A DNA stretch of 64,000 bases from Clostridia bacterium (GCA_017934955.1 JAGBIO010000007.1:1-64000), one strand, 5' to 3'; numbered from the stretch's first letter, positions 1 to 8,403 are shown. Made by a program: numbers and translations. The notes: generated by a model from the letters alone, not told the origin.

Positions 1-4
1 ATTT

Positions 5-53
5 TTAAACAAAAAGAAGTAGTCTAAAGCCTTCTATGACTTTAAACTACTTC
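5..53 (-). terminator. Intrinsic terminator after small peptide gene, copy A
   Basis: On the minus strand a 14-base stem (arms at 40-53 and 16-29, one mismatch) is followed by a T-rich tail. It lies 27 bases past the stop codon of the 33-codon peptide gene and is conserved in the second repeat copy at 62585-62633. Confidence 0.7.
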
Positions 54-79
54 CATCATTTATTATTCTTTTTTCTTTA

Positions 80-181
80 TTATTTCTGCTTAGTTGTGTA
101 CCCCCCCCCATTTACAATTTCTGCCATTGCCACATTACAAACTGCCTGCTCTGTCTGCATCCAATTTTGTAAACGGTTCAT
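80..181 (-). CDS. Predicted 33-residue peptide, copy A, with G9 tract
   Basis: A short open frame starting MNRLQN and ending EIVNGGGYTTKQK. It has a plausible ribosome site (GGGAG, about 9 bases before the ATG) and a terminator directly after it. The three central glycines are encoded by nine consecutive G, the usual substrate for slipped-strand phase variation. A second copy at 62660-62761 keeps the frame, the single Cys at position 15 and the whole C-terminus, while six other residues differ. The NGG-G pattern resembles a double-glycine leader with a seven-residue product, but no transporter or processing gene is adjacent. I do not recognise the family, and translation is unproven. Confidence 0.45.
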   Translation of the reverse strand: MNRLQNWMQTEQAVCNVAMAEIVNGGGYTTKQK

Positions 182-299
182 CCGAGGTCACTCCCTTTCG
201 CAAAAAAATTCTTTACGTAGAAAATTATCGTCAAAAAACATCCTCCACTTTAGTCTTTTTTTACGAATTTGTAGGAGACGTAACACCGAATGGAATGTC

Positions 300-375
300 A
301 TTGTAGGGGCGACTATTAGTCGCCCGTTGTAGAACATCTTTCGGGCGATTAATAATCGCCCCTACATCTTTGTTA
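300..375. repeat. GGGGCGA-type hairpin pair
   Basis: Two facing palindromic arms, GTAGGGGCGACTATTAGTCG and its partner ending in CGCCCCTAC, together make a large inverted repeat. The same cassette occurs at 62890-62956 and 54860-54923. The frame GTAGGG...CCCTAC is shared with the AGCAT and ACAAT hairpin types elsewhere in the window. Confidence 0.85.
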
Positions 376-399
376 TCGTACGAGAAAAATCTTATTTGT

Positions 400-467
400 A
401 GGGACAGCATTTATGCTGTCCCTACCGTGTTTGTGCCTTCTCAATAAATTTAGGTCTGAACTGTAAC
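400..467. repeat. AGCAT hairpin plus right end of MITE family A
   Basis: The hairpin GGACAGCATTTATGCTGTCC (404-423) is framed by GTAGGG/CCCTAC. It is followed by the right-end motif of the GTTAC...GTAAC element family (GGTCTGAACTGTAAC, ending 467). I find no matching left end, so this is a partial or decayed element. Confidence 0.7.
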
Positions 468-527
468 CTTTCATACTTTATAATTCTTCGAATATATTAA
501 ACTATATCTTTTATAGGAGGTATTATC

Positions 528-1262
528 ATGTATGTCTTTTTTCTCCGAAAAAAATCGATTTTCCTCGTTGCCTTACTCCTTAGCGGATTACTTGCACTCT
601 CAACCCACGAAATCGTTCTACCAACAAGCATGAACACTATTTTTGCCTCTTCCGAAAAAGTCGCCTATCTAACCTTCGACGACGGACCAACAAGTAGCGT
701 AACGCCGAAAATTTTAGACATTCTAAAAGAATATCAAATCAAAGCTACTTTCTTCCTCCTCGGCAGTAATGCTGAAACCCATCCGGATTTGGTAAAAAGA
801 ATCTACGAAGAAGGACACACCATCGGGAATCACGGTTATTCTCACAACAACGCCAAACTCTACGCTTCCAAAGAAGCCTTCTTAAAAGAAATCCATAAAA
901 CCGACGAAATCATCGGAACCATTCTCGGAATCAAAAACTACTCCTGTCATATCTTCCGTTTTCCAAATGGGTCTACCGCAAGAGCCTATTGCCAAGAAAA
1001 ACAAGAAGCCATGAAATGGTTAGAAGAAATCGGCTACGATTATATCGATTGGAATGCATTAAATAAAGACTCGGAAAGAAAATATTCCAATCAAGTCTTA
1101 ATGGAAAATTTAAAAGAATCCGCAAAGGGAAAAGGCACTTTAGTCGTCCTTATGCATGACACCGGGGACGTCAACAAAACCTACGATATTTTAGCCGACT
1201 CCATCAATTTTCTTCTTTCAGAAGGCTACAATTTTAAAGAATTGACTTCTCCCGAACATTAA
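528..1262 (+). CDS. Polysaccharide deacetylase (NodB domain), membrane-anchored or secreted
   Basis: Zn-dependent deacetylase of the NodB/CE4 family, expected to remove N-acetyl groups from cell-wall glycan outside the membrane. All five family motifs are visible: TFDDGP (49-54, the two Asp), NHGYSHN (101-107, metal His102 and His106), RFPNG (144-148), DYIDW (171-175) and LMHDT (208-212). A hydrophobic N-terminal segment (about 11-28) serves as signal or anchor. The 244-residue length fits a single-domain enzyme such as PdaA or PgdA. An AGGAGG ribosome site sits 9 bases before the ATG. It converges with the M14 peptidase (4-base overlap of the 3' ends). The exact substrate (muramic or glucosamine residues) cannot be told from sequence. 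Confidence 0.92.
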   Translation: MYVFFLRKKSIFLVALLLSGLLALSTHEIVLPTSMNTIFASSEKVAYLTFDDGPTSSVTPKILDILKEYQIKATFFLLGSNAETHPDLVKRIYEEGHTIGNHGYSHNNAKLYASKEAFLKEIHKTDEIIGTILGIKNYSCHIFRFPNGSTARAYCQEKQEAMKWLEEIGYDYIDWNALNKDSERKYSNQVLMENLKESAKGKGTLVVLMHDTGDVNKTYDILADSINFLLSEGYNFKELTSPEH

Positions 1263-2536
1263 ACCGTCGCTGCCGTCACCAAAACGCCCTCATTCTCACG
1301 ATAAATCTGATTAAACTGACTAAGCGGTAAAGGATTCACTCCCAAGCCCACTTCAAAAGTATATCCCTGTCGATTATAATTTTGAATAAACCAATCCTTA
1401 TACCCCGCAAACCCCGAAGCAAACGGTGTCGTCTCCAAACGATATCCGGTCATTCTCGCAAATAACTCCCCAATCTCACGAGAATTTTCCGGCACGTAAT
1501 CTTGATACTGCCAATAAATTACTCTTCCCTGCGTATGATACGCCAAAATCAAGCGAAAATCATGTGCCAACGTAAACTCATACATCGCCAAAGACTCCGG
1601 TTGATTTAATGGACGTGCCCCTACATAATCTCGCGGACCGGGTTTCGTATACCCTTGCCCGAACTTAATCTCTCTCGCCTGTTCCCAACCCGCCGGAAAT
1701 TGCAAATTTAAATCAACACCTCGAATATTCGCCTTCCATCCGTTCGGAAAAGGAAGATTCGGATAATTATTTGCCAAAGCCTGTGCCGACAAATAAGTCT
1801 CAGAACCGAGCTTTATCGCTCCCGTCACTAAATCTACACCATCCGGATTACATAGCGGCTCAATATAAATCGACGCCGTCTGAAACAAATTCCGAATATC
1901 GATAGTTCCGATCCTTCGATACTCTACATACGCCAAAGAATAATTTTCAATAAACTTTAACATCACTCCCGCCGTAATCCACTCATTCGCATGAATTGCC
2001 GCACTATAAAAGACTTCTCTCTGCGTACCGGTTCCCAATCTCATATAAAACAAATCTTTTCCTCTGACACTTTCTCCCATACTTCCTAACGTCAAAAAAG
2101 GATACACTTTCGTTAGCGCATTCAAATTCATTCTCACGATATCCGACGAAAAAGGCACATCACTCCGCACAATTCGCCCAAACGGAACAATAATTTTCTG
2201 CCCAATATTCAAAAGATTTGCATTTATCCCCGGATTCGCAGCAATAATTCGATTCATCGTCGTCGAATACTTCTGCGCAATTTTATAAATCGAATCTCCA
2301 CGCTTCACCGTATAATTCGTATAACCGTTTATGTACGGCATCAAAGCATTCCAAGTATTTGCCCCCACAATTCCGTCCGCAATCAATCCAAAACGCGACT
2401 GAAAAAACTTCACCGCATTATACGTCCCCGACCCAAACAATCCGTCAACAGCCCCTTGATAAAATCCCAATGTCTTCAAAACACTCTGCAACAAATACAC
2501 CATCGGTCCCGAAGACCCGATCCTCAACACTTCCAT
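1259..2536 (-). CDS. M14 zinc carboxypeptidase with PG-binding and LysM domains
   Basis: Cell-wall peptidase resembling gamma-D-glutamyl-diaminoacid endopeptidase I. Order: peptidoglycan_binding_1 repeat (about 5-65), LysM (about 73-118), then an M14 catalytic domain with zinc ligands in HANE (His182, Glu185) and His334 (AYHTQG), and catalytic Glu395 (GYTFEVG). I start at the ATG at 2536, preceded by AGGTGAT. The frame stays open upstream to 2611, but that part is the terminator hairpin of the preceding gene. No signal peptide is seen with this start, as in the related Lysinibacillus sphaericus enzyme, which acts on cortex or spent wall. Predicted length 425 residues. The downstream neighbour, converging, is a NodB deacetylase, so both genes concern the wall. 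Confidence 0.88.
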   Translation of the reverse strand: MEVLRIGSSGPMVYLLQSVLKTLGFYQGAVDGLFGSGTYNAVKFFQSRFGLIADGIVGANTWNALMPYINGYTNYTVKRGDSIYKIAQKYSTTMNRIIAANPGINANLLNIGQKIIVPFGRIVRSDVPFSSDIVRMNLNALTKVYPFLTLGSMGESVRGKDLFYMRLGTGTQREVFYSAAIHANEWITAGVMLKFIENYSLAYVEYRRIGTIDIRNLFQTASIYIEPLCNPDGVDLVTGAIKLGSETYLSAQALANNYPNLPFPNGWKANIRGVDLNLQFPAGWEQAREIKFGQGYTKPGPRDYVGARPLNQPESLAMYEFTLAHDFRLILAYHTQGRVIYWQYQDYVPENSREIGELFARMTGYRLETTPFASGFAGYKDWFIQNYNRQGYTFEVGLGVNPLPLSQFNQIYRENEGVLVTAATV

Positions 2537-2567
2537 ACAATCACCTAAAACAGTATATGAAACCACC

Positions 2568-2614
2568 AAAAAAAGAGTGCTTCTCATAGGCATTTCACCT
2601 ACACCAAGCACTCT
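2568..2614 (-). terminator. Intrinsic terminator after SLH gene
   Basis: Minus-strand stem AGAGTGCTT / AAGCACTCT with a 23-base loop and seven T. It separates the SLH protein gene from the M14 peptidase gene and helps fix the start of the latter. Confidence 0.75.
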
Positions 2615-2658
2615 TCCTCAAGCATTTTTCATCGGGGACGTTTCCATTTTGCGAAATC

Positions 2659-4008
2659 CTAATTTTTCATCACTATCGTTCCGTAATGTAAAACAGTAGC
2701 CTCTGCCATTCCTTTATATCGCGTAAACTTATCTTCACCCGTTTGTTTCAAGTAGATACCCGCCAAATCCTTATAGGCACTATCCGACACCTCAATCTCC
2801 AACGTTCCTTCCTCTGTTATAGAAAACTGAATCGAGCCATTATCATATATAGCCGTATTTCCTGCTAAAACCGCTGTCTCCGAAAGTGCCGTAACAGCTC
2901 CGTTCACAATCGCAGACGCCGTAAAACGAACTTCACTTTCTCCTACAGGAGAAAATCCAACAATCTTATAAATAACATTCGAAAAACTCGAATCGCCTGC
3001 AGAAATCTCCGGTTGCTGCCCAATCGAATAGGTTGCATTCCATTTATCCTCCACAAGCCCCTCAATTGAATTTACACTTACCCCTATTTGATAATCTCCT
3101 GCAAAAATATCATAATTTTTATCCGAAGAAGAAATATTCACCACATTCTTATTAAACAAAATTTTCAATTTTTCATTACCCTCTACGGAAAATGTACCCA
3201 CTTTACCATTAACCGTAATCGGCTGATAAATTCCAAAAGCCCCGTTCACCTCGTTATAGCCTACTAAATACATTTCAAAAGAATTACCGTTAATCTCCGT
3301 AAATTTAACCTCTGCATATTTTCCGTTATTATTAACATACTTCTCACGAAAAGTAACATAAGGGTTCTCCGTCTTTTCCGTAACATTGTCTGTTTTCGGC
3401 ACTTCAACCACCGGCATCTTAGATAAATTATACATCAACGCCGTAATCTCCGCCCTCGTAATTTTGCCTTTCGGATTAAATGTCTTGTCGATATTTCCCT
3501 TCATAATTCCATTTTCCACCGCAATCGCAACATACTTTTGCGCTTCCTGCGAAATCAAATATTTATCGCGAAACCCATCTAACGTCGAAGGATTATATGC
3601 TTTATTTTCCAAACCCTTCGCCTTCACAACAGCCATTGCAACCTCTTCACGAATCGAAGCATCCTCCGGGCGGAAACAATAACGATTATTAATCATCTCA
3701 CCCGAAATAAACTCCGCCACACTCGAAACATAATCTTTTGCCCAATGACCCTCTACATCAGCAAAAGCCGAAGTCCCGCTTTTCAGCGGCAGTCCGATTG
3801 TTTTCACCAACATCGTCGCAAACTGAGCCCTTGTCACAGAACTTTCCGGCTGAAATGTATTATCCAAAAAACCGCTTATGATCCCTTTCCCTTGCATTTT
3901 ATTCACAACATCATAAGCCCAATGCTCTCTTGTCAAATCACTAAAAGCAAACGAAGAACTCAGCAATAACGACGCACTCAATAAACAAGCACATATTTTC
4001 TTCCTCAT
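2659..4008 (-). CDS. S-layer homology (SLH) domain protein
   Basis: Secreted surface protein of 449 residues: signal peptide (1-22, ending SSFAFS), then three SLH repeats (about 22-70, 80-130, 140-195). The first carries the typical HWAYDVV and ITxxEF-like TRAQFATML motifs. SLH trimers bind pyruvylated secondary wall polymer and hold the protein on the wall. The remaining 250 residues are beta-rich without a domain I recognise. A paralogue with the same layout lies at 59952-61250. The AAGGAGG ribosome site is 8 bases before the ATG. The function beyond wall attachment is unknown. Confidence 0.9.
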   Translation of the reverse strand: MRKKICACLLSASLLLSSSFAFSDLTREHWAYDVVNKMQGKGIISGFLDNTFQPESSVTRAQFATMLVKTIGLPLKSGTSAFADVEGHWAKDYVSSVAEFISGEMINNRYCFRPEDASIREEVAMAVVKAKGLENKAYNPSTLDGFRDKYLISQEAQKYVAIAVENGIMKGNIDKTFNPKGKITRAEITALMYNLSKMPVVEVPKTDNVTEKTENPYVTFREKYVNNNGKYAEVKFTEINGNSFEMYLVGYNEVNGAFGIYQPITVNGKVGTFSVEGNEKLKILFNKNVVNISSSDKNYDIFAGDYQIGVSVNSIEGLVEDKWNATYSIGQQPEISAGDSSFSNVIYKIVGFSPVGESEVRFTASAIVNGAVTALSETAVLAGNTAIYDNGSIQFSITEEGTLEIEVSDSAYKDLAGIYLKQTGEDKFTRYKGMAEATVLHYGTIVMKN

Positions 4009-4088
4009 TGCACAATTTCCTCCTTATCCTAAACACACTTCAGTAAAAGTTATCGGCATTTTAAAAAGGAAACTTAAATACAAAATTA

Positions 4089-4150
4089 GGACAGCATAAA
4101 TGCTGTCCCTACACACTGTCACTGCATAAACAGCATAAATGCTGTTCTTT
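4089..4150. repeat. Two AGCAT hairpins, one decayed
   Basis: GGACAGCATAAATGCTGTCC (4089-4108) followed by CCTAC. A second, worn copy (ACAGCATAAATGCTGT) lies at 4131-4146. They sit between the SLH gene start and the small gene at 4164. Confidence 0.85.
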
Positions 4151-4163
4151 TCTAATCTCTCCA

Positions 4164-4313
4164 TTATTCCTTAATTTCCACATTCTGAGAATATGCTTGT
4201 AACTCCTCTAACGTATCAAACTCCACATCACTATGAATAATATTTTCCTGCATATACTTCGGCAAAGAATAAAAATAAGACTTCATTCTCTCATCAAACT
4301 CATTAAACTTCAT
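4164..4313 (-). CDS. Small SLPKY-motif protein (49 aa), unknown function
   Basis: I start at the ATG preceded by GAGGTG, giving 49 residues. It shares the pattern YFxSLPKYxQxxI, then a leucine-rich helix and a Tyr-x-x-Asn end, with the 56-residue protein at 36813-36983. Short proteins with this pattern recur in clostridial genomes, often as separate tiny genes, but I know of no assigned role. It is directly downstream of the SufB/D remnant and may once have shared its transcript. Confidence 0.6.
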   Translation of the reverse strand: MKFNEFDERMKSYFYSLPKYMQENIIHSDVEFDTLEELQAYSQNVEIKE

Positions 4314-4363
4314 CTCCATCACCTCAAAATTATTCTTTCCGAAGAAATGAAAAACATACAAGC

Positions 4364-4828
4364 CTATTTCAAAAATCCTTGAATAATTTGCTCCTCTGCC
4401 TCTTTTTCCGACAATCCAAGCAACATGAACTTAATTAACTGCTCTCCCGCGATTTTCCCAATCGCCGCTTCATGAATCAAATTTGCCTCCACATGATTCG
4501 CCTCAATCTCAGGAATCGATGTCACCTTCGCGCGACCCATAATAATCGCATCACACTCAACATGCGAAAAACATTTAGCATTTCCCGCAACTCTCGAAAC
4601 AAATGAAACGATGCACACCATTATGTTGCGAATCCTCCTCACAATCGTCATGAATTCCGCACCCCGCTACAATCATAACATCCGCATGTTTTCCGATATA
4701 AAAATCGTTATAAACCGTATCATAAATACCGCCCTTCGTCACAAGTACCGGAATATGCATACTCTCACTCTTCGTATTTGCCTTCACATAAATATCAATC
4801 TCCGAGCCATCCGTTTTCGAAACATCAA
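4364..4828 (-). pseudogene. SufB/SufD-type Fe-S scaffold remnant
   Basis: Two frames together give a broken SufBD-family protein. Upstream part (4828 to about 4590): LDVSKTDGSEIDIYVKANTK continuing through GIYDTVYNDFYIGKHADVMI and a GCGIHDD...SQHNGVH segment. Downstream part (about 4600 to 4364): HVECDAIIMGRAKVTSIPEI and EANLIHEAAIGKIAGEQL, the hallmark C-terminus. Comparing with the family's usual layout, about 100 residues between SQHNGVH and HVECDAI are missing, the frame changes, and the 5' half is gone at 4829, exactly where a MITE begins. It is therefore very unlikely to make a working scaffold. Confidence 0.85.
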
Positions 4829-4953
4829 GTTACATGTCAGACTATATCGTCCTACAATGATGCTCTCCTGCATTCCGTCTTTTCTGTGGACACAATAAAT
4901 TGTGTCCCTACGGTGATTTTGCCTTTTCTATAAATTTGAGTCTGAATTGTAAC
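4829..4953. mobile_element. MITE family A copy (decayed target duplication)
   Basis: Left end GTTACATGTCAGACTATA, right end AGTCTGAATTGTAAC, with an ACAAT hairpin GGACACAATAAATTGTGTCC inside. Flanks AACATCAA and CATATCAA agree at 6 of 8 positions. It ends the SufB/D remnant. Confidence 0.75.
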
Positions 4954-4962
4954 CATATCAAA

Positions 4963-5126
4963 GTTACAGTTCAAAATGAACCTTATATATACCTTAAAAT
5001 GTTTCTTAATCATTGTAGGGACAGCATTTATGCTGTCCACAGAAAATGCGGAAAACAGGACAGCATGAATGCTGTCCCTACAATGGTTGTAGCATCATTA
5101 TAAAAAGCTATAGTCTGACCTGTAAC
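4963..5126. mobile_element. MITE family A copy with perfect 8-bp target duplication
   Basis: Left end GTTACAGTTC, right end TAGTCTGACCTGTAAC. Two facing AGCAT hairpins lie inside. The flanking octamers ATATCAAA (4955-4962 and 5127-5134) are identical. The element inserted next to the copy at 4829-4953. Confidence 0.88.
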
Positions 5127-5154
5127 ATATCAAATTTTATTTATATAAATTTTC

Positions 5155-5183
5155 TTGACAATCAAAATAAGTATTGCTATAAT
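5155..5183 (+). promoter_or_regulatory. Sigma-A promoter of tRNA-Trp
   Basis: TTGACA (5155-5160), 17-base spacer, TATAAT (5178-5183): a perfect consensus placed about 20 bases before the tRNA. It lies just 28 bases beyond the end of a MITE. Confidence 0.9.
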
Positions 5184-5201
5184 AATCAAGTACATAAACA
5201 A

Positions 5202-5275
5202 AGGGGTGTAGTTCAATGGTAGAATAGGAGTCTCCAAAACTTTTGATGGGAGTTCGATTCTCTCCACCCCTGCCA
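5202..5275 (+). tRNA. tRNA-Trp (CCA anticodon)
   Basis: A full cloverleaf can be drawn: acceptor AGGGGTG/CACCCCT, D arm GTTC/GAAT, anticodon stem GGAGT/ACTTT with loop CTCCAAA (anticodon CCA), T arm GGGAG/CTCTC with TTCGATT, discriminator G and an encoded CCA end. It has its own consensus promoter and a terminator after it, so it is a single-gene transcript. Confidence 0.95.
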
Positions 5276-5276
5276 C

Positions 5277-5310
5277 AAAAGCACGCAAATGCGTTGCTTT
5301 TATTTTTTTG
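5277..5310. terminator. Bidirectional terminator between tRNA-Trp and whiA
   Basis: The stem AAAAGCA.../...TGCTTTT, with inner CGCA/TGCG pairing, is followed by ATTTTTTT on the plus strand. It also serves the converging whiA, whose stop codon lies in the tail. Confidence 0.75.
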
Positions 5311-5926
5311 TTTCCATAGAAAGTTTTTCCGCAATTTCCTCAATCTTCTTCAATCGATGATTCACACCGGACTTTCCAACCGGAACTTGTAGCATTTCGC
5401 CCAATTCCGCCAAACCTGCCTCCGGATTTTCCAAACGCAATAATGCAATTTCTCGCAAATTCTCCGGTAACGTTTCTAATCCAACACTATCCTTTATCTT
5501 ATTAATCGCCTCAATCTGTCGAATCGCAGTATTTACAATTTTAGAAAGATTAGCCGTTTCACAATTCACCATGCGATTGATCTGATTGTTCATTTCATGC
5601 ATTACCTTCGCATTTTCAAAGTGAAATAACGCATGATGCGCCCCGATAATGTTCAAAAATAACGCAATCGACTCCGCTTCCTTCACATAAACCGCATATT
5701 TATATTTTTTCTCAATAATTTTCGCGGAAATTCCATAAAACTCCAACGCTTTACAAATCTCCCCTGCCATTTCTTCATCATCCGTCAAAATCTCCAAATG
5801 ATACTCTTTCTCCGGATTAATTACAGAACCATTTAACAAAAAGACCTCTCTAAGAAAGGCCTTTTTTTCATCTTGTTCTTCCGCTAAAACCATTATCTCA
5901 TTTTTTATATCCGAAGTAAATGACAC
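5300..5926 (-). CDS. whiA: WhiA-family regulator lacking the first LAGLIDADG half
   Basis: WhiA proteins are DNA-binding factors with two LAGLIDADG-like repeats and a C-terminal helix-turn-helix, tied to cell division and envelope genes in Firmicutes and to sporulation in Streptomyces. This one has the usual start MSFTSDIKNEI, then moves at about residue 22 straight into the second repeat (FLREVFLLNGSVINPEKEYH, IIGAHHALFHFENAKV) and ends with the conserved NQINRMVNCETANLSK segment and HTH (about 150-200, GKSGVNHRL). The family is normally about 310 residues; this protein has 208, so roughly 95 residues of the first repeat are absent with the frame kept. It follows the DUF5711-like gene with a 9-base gap, so it is probably in its operon. 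Confidence 0.85.
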   Translation of the reverse strand: MSFTSDIKNEIMVLAEEQDEKKAFLREVFLLNGSVINPEKEYHLEILTDDEEMAGEICKALEFYGISAKIIEKKYKYAVYVKEAESIALFLNIIGAHHALFHFENAKVMHEMNNQINRMVNCETANLSKIVNTAIRQIEAINKIKDSVGLETLPENLREIALLRLENPEAGLAELGEMLQVPVGKSGVNHRLKKIEEIAEKLSMETKK

Positions 5927-5935
5927 TCTAATCCC

Positions 5936-7096
5936 CTACCTCACACGAACCACATTCAACTCATCCGTCGTCTCTATACAAGCATAATTACCGGATAAAA
6001 ACAATTCCATCGACTTATATTTTCCATTAATCGTAAGTGAATTCAAATATTTACCGCTGATATCAAAGAAATCAATACGATCCGCCAAAACAATCGCAAT
6101 CGTCTTATCCAAAGACTCTACCGCCTTTACAACACCGCTAACTTCACCCGTTCCGGTTGCTTTTCCGTTCACATTGGTAACCTGAATCGTCGATTTATCC
6201 GCAAATAATGCACTTTCCTCACGATAAACTTTAATGATTTTTCCCGGATTTTCTAAATTCACACCCGAAACTTTCTTCCCCGAAAAATCATCCAAAACCG
6301 ACTTCTCATAATTTTTATCAATCTTAAGCAGCTTAGAATCCCCTACACAAACCACATTATTGGAATCCATATAGCGAATCCCCGACAACAACAAATCATT
6401 TTCAATCGACGAATATACAATTTCTCCCGCACTCGACATAAAGGAAATTGCCGAGCTTACTTGAGAAGTAGAAGTATCTGCCTCAATCATCGCAATCATC
6501 TTTCCGTTTGGAGAAATATCAATGTCAATCAAATTTGTCTTAGCAAACAATTTCGAACATATTTCTTGTCCTTCCGGCGATAAATACAAAAATCCGTTTT
6601 TATATCCTGTCTGTGAGAAAATGACCCCCACATAGCCCTCTTGATTAATGAACACCTTATCAATCGGATTCTTACACTCATATTCCCATAATTGCGTCTT
6701 ATTGTTAAAGGCAACTATCTTCTTTCCCTTTGACTCCGCCACCACAAAATGGGCACCGTCCGACGCCACAATCGGATTGGTCATATTAAATTCCTTCACC
6801 CAAATCGGATTTTTCGAATTGGAATACTCCGAAATTCCGTTTTTATTAATCACAAGAATTCCGTCTTTTCCTGCCAAAATCGTATTCTGTAAAGCAACAT
6901 CATGATTAATGGAAAACTGTTCTTCCACTGTTTTTAACTCTTCTTCCTTAAAATTAGCTATTAAAGAAGAATAATGCACCGCAATGCTTTCCCGCGCCGT
7001 CGGCGTCTTGTACAAATATACCCCGCACACGATTAAAGCAATAAATAAAATAAGAAAAAACATATTTTTAAAAAACTTCTTCTTATTAAACTTCAT
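5936..7096 (-). CDS. Membrane-anchored beta-propeller-like protein (DUF5711 type)
   Basis: A 386-residue protein with a single N-terminal membrane helix (about 9-30) and a large outside domain built of repeated short beta segments (GILVINKNGISEYS, GKKIVAFNNKTQLWEYE and similar), like DUF5711 proteins. No catalytic residues stand out. I chose the ATG at 7096 because GGAGG precedes it by 6 bases; the frame is open slightly further upstream. It sits between trhP and whiA with short gaps, so it is probably cotranscribed. Function unknown. Confidence 0.7.
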   Translation of the reverse strand: MKFNKKKFFKNMFFLILFIALIVCGVYLYKTPTARESIAVHYSSLIANFKEEELKTVEEQFSINHDVALQNTILAGKDGILVINKNGISEYSNSKNPIWVKEFNMTNPIVASDGAHFVVAESKGKKIVAFNNKTQLWEYECKNPIDKVFINQEGYVGVIFSQTGYKNGFLYLSPEGQEICSKLFAKTNLIDIDISPNGKMIAMIEADTSTSQVSSAISFMSSAGEIVYSSIENDLLLSGIRYMDSNNVVCVGDSKLLKIDKNYEKSVLDDFSGKKVSGVNLENPGKIIKVYREESALFADKSTIQVTNVNGKATGTGEVSGVVKAVESLDKTIAIVLADRIDFFDISGKYLNSLTINGKYKSMELFLSGNYACIETTDELNVVRVR

Positions 7097-7126
7097 AACA
7101 ACCTCCGATTGCTTCCTCAAAAACAG

Positions 7127-8374
7127 CTATTTCGAAGAAACACTTTTTCTTCTGCGAATCACAAAATTATTTTCGGCAACTTCCGGTAATCTCATTAGAA
7201 CTTTTTGATCTGCCTTTCCCGGATTCACCACATCAATTCTTTCTTTTGTCTCATAATCATACAAATCGGTAACGGGAATCACTTCCGGCAACGTCTGATT
7301 CGGTACAATCATCTCCATCACGTCACCAACCGCAATCTTATTTCTCACTTCCAAAACCGACAAGTCATCTGTCTTTTCCAGTACTTTCGCACCATATTCA
7401 TAAGGAACGGTACTTCTGCCGTCATCATCGTAATTTTGAATCTCCTTATTATCCTCTCTATCATAAAACAACTCACTGTAATTTCTACTCATTGCCTTAT
7501 CCAATTCTGTCTGATAGGTTTCCGCATTCCAAGAAGCCTTATCCGCAATATATTCATCAATCGCATTTCGATACGCATTTACCACCGTCGCCAAATAATA
7601 CTCCGTCTTCAATCTTCCCTCAATCTTAAGGCTTTCTACGCCCATCTCAATAATCTCCGGAATCCGATGAATCAAACACAAATCTTTCGCAGATAAGATA
7701 TACGTACCTCTACCGTCTTCCTCCACCGGCATCAATTTTCCCGGCGTATTCTTTTCCTCAATATACACATTATAATTCCAACGACAAGGCTGCGCACAAT
7801 CTCCTTGATTCGACGCTCTTCCGGTAAGATAATTACTCAAAATACATCTGCCGGAATATCCCACACAAACCGCGCCATGAATAAACATTTCCATTTCCAA
7901 ATCTTCCGGCTTGTTTTCCATAATATACTTAATCTTATCCCGCGACATTTCACGCGCCAAAATAATACGTTTCGCCCCGTTTTTATACCAAAACTTCGAC
8001 GTTTCCAAACTAACGGTATTCGCCTGTGTACTGATATGAATGTCCACATTCGGCGCATACTCCTTCACCGTCTCCAAAACACCGCCATCACTCAAAATTA
8101 CCGCATCCACGCCCATATCGTTTAAGATTTTCGCCTGCGTCTTCACCTTATGATAATCCGCATCAAACGCATAAATATTTAACGCCGCAAATACTTTCTT
8201 ATCTAAATGCTTCGCCAAATTCACGATTTTTACAAAATCATCATTATCAATATTCACTCTCGTTCGTAACGACAAATCCGCCGTACCCGCATAAATCGCA
8301 TCCGCACCATACAAATACGCAATTCTCGCACGCTCATACGAGCCTGCCGGCGCCAACAATTCCGGTTTCTTCAT
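7127..8374 (-). CDS. trhP: U32 family protein, tRNA U34 hydroxylation (TrhP-like)
   Basis: A 415-residue U32 'peptidase' family protein. The signature EMFIHGAVCVGYSGRC (about 162-177) and the later cysteines (Cys193, Cys197, Cys233) match the Fe-S cysteines of the TrhP/RlhA group, which hydroxylates RNA bases rather than cutting protein. In Bacillus and Escherichia coli, TrhP makes 5-hydroxyuridine at tRNA position 34 from prephenate-derived chemistry. The next gene upstream is the methyltransferase that would use this product (TrmR), the same order as yrrM-yrrN/O in Bacillus. The ribosome site AGAGG is 6 bases before the ATG. A hairpin array (8404-8679) separates the two genes. Confidence 0.85.
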   Translation of the reverse strand: MKKPELLAPAGSYERARIAYLYGADAIYAGTADLSLRTRVNIDNDDFVKIVNLAKHLDKKVFAALNIYAFDADYHKVKTQAKILNDMGVDAVILSDGGVLETVKEYAPNVDIHISTQANTVSLETSKFWYKNGAKRIILAREMSRDKIKYIMENKPEDLEMEMFIHGAVCVGYSGRCILSNYLTGRASNQGDCAQPCRWNYNVYIEEKNTPGKLMPVEEDGRGTYILSAKDLCLIHRIPEIIEMGVESLKIEGRLKTEYYLATVVNAYRNAIDEYIADKASWNAETYQTELDKAMSRNYSELFYDREDNKEIQNYDDDGRSTVPYEYGAKVLEKTDDLSVLEVRNKIAVGDVMEMIVPNQTLPEVIPVTDLYDYETKERIDVVNPGKADQKVLMRLPEVAENNFVIRRRKSVSSK

Positions 8375-8403
8375 ATTACCTCTACCCTTTCTGCTTATTG
8401 AAT

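Larger units (their letters stand above)
1..440. repeat. Long direct repeat, copy A (partner 62581-63008)
   Basis: The first roughly 440 bases recur at 62581-63008 in the same orientation, with scattered substitutions and small indels. The shared block holds, reading on the minus strand, a GGGGCGA-type hairpin pair, a 33-codon peptide gene and an intrinsic terminator. Copy B lies just upstream of the surface-protein gene at 61390, so copy A may front a related gene outside the window; this is inference. The left edge of copy A is not visible because the window begins inside or at the repeat. Confidence 0.9.

Noticed and set aside
36-332. 98-codon plus-strand frame at the start, repeated at 62616
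   Set aside because: It runs antisense through the terminator, the peptide gene and hairpin DNA, lacks a good ribosome site, and its sequence follows from the direct repeat.
5137-5343. 68-codon minus frame over tRNA-Trp
   Set aside because: It overlaps the tRNA, its promoter and the whiA end on the opposite strand; not a gene.
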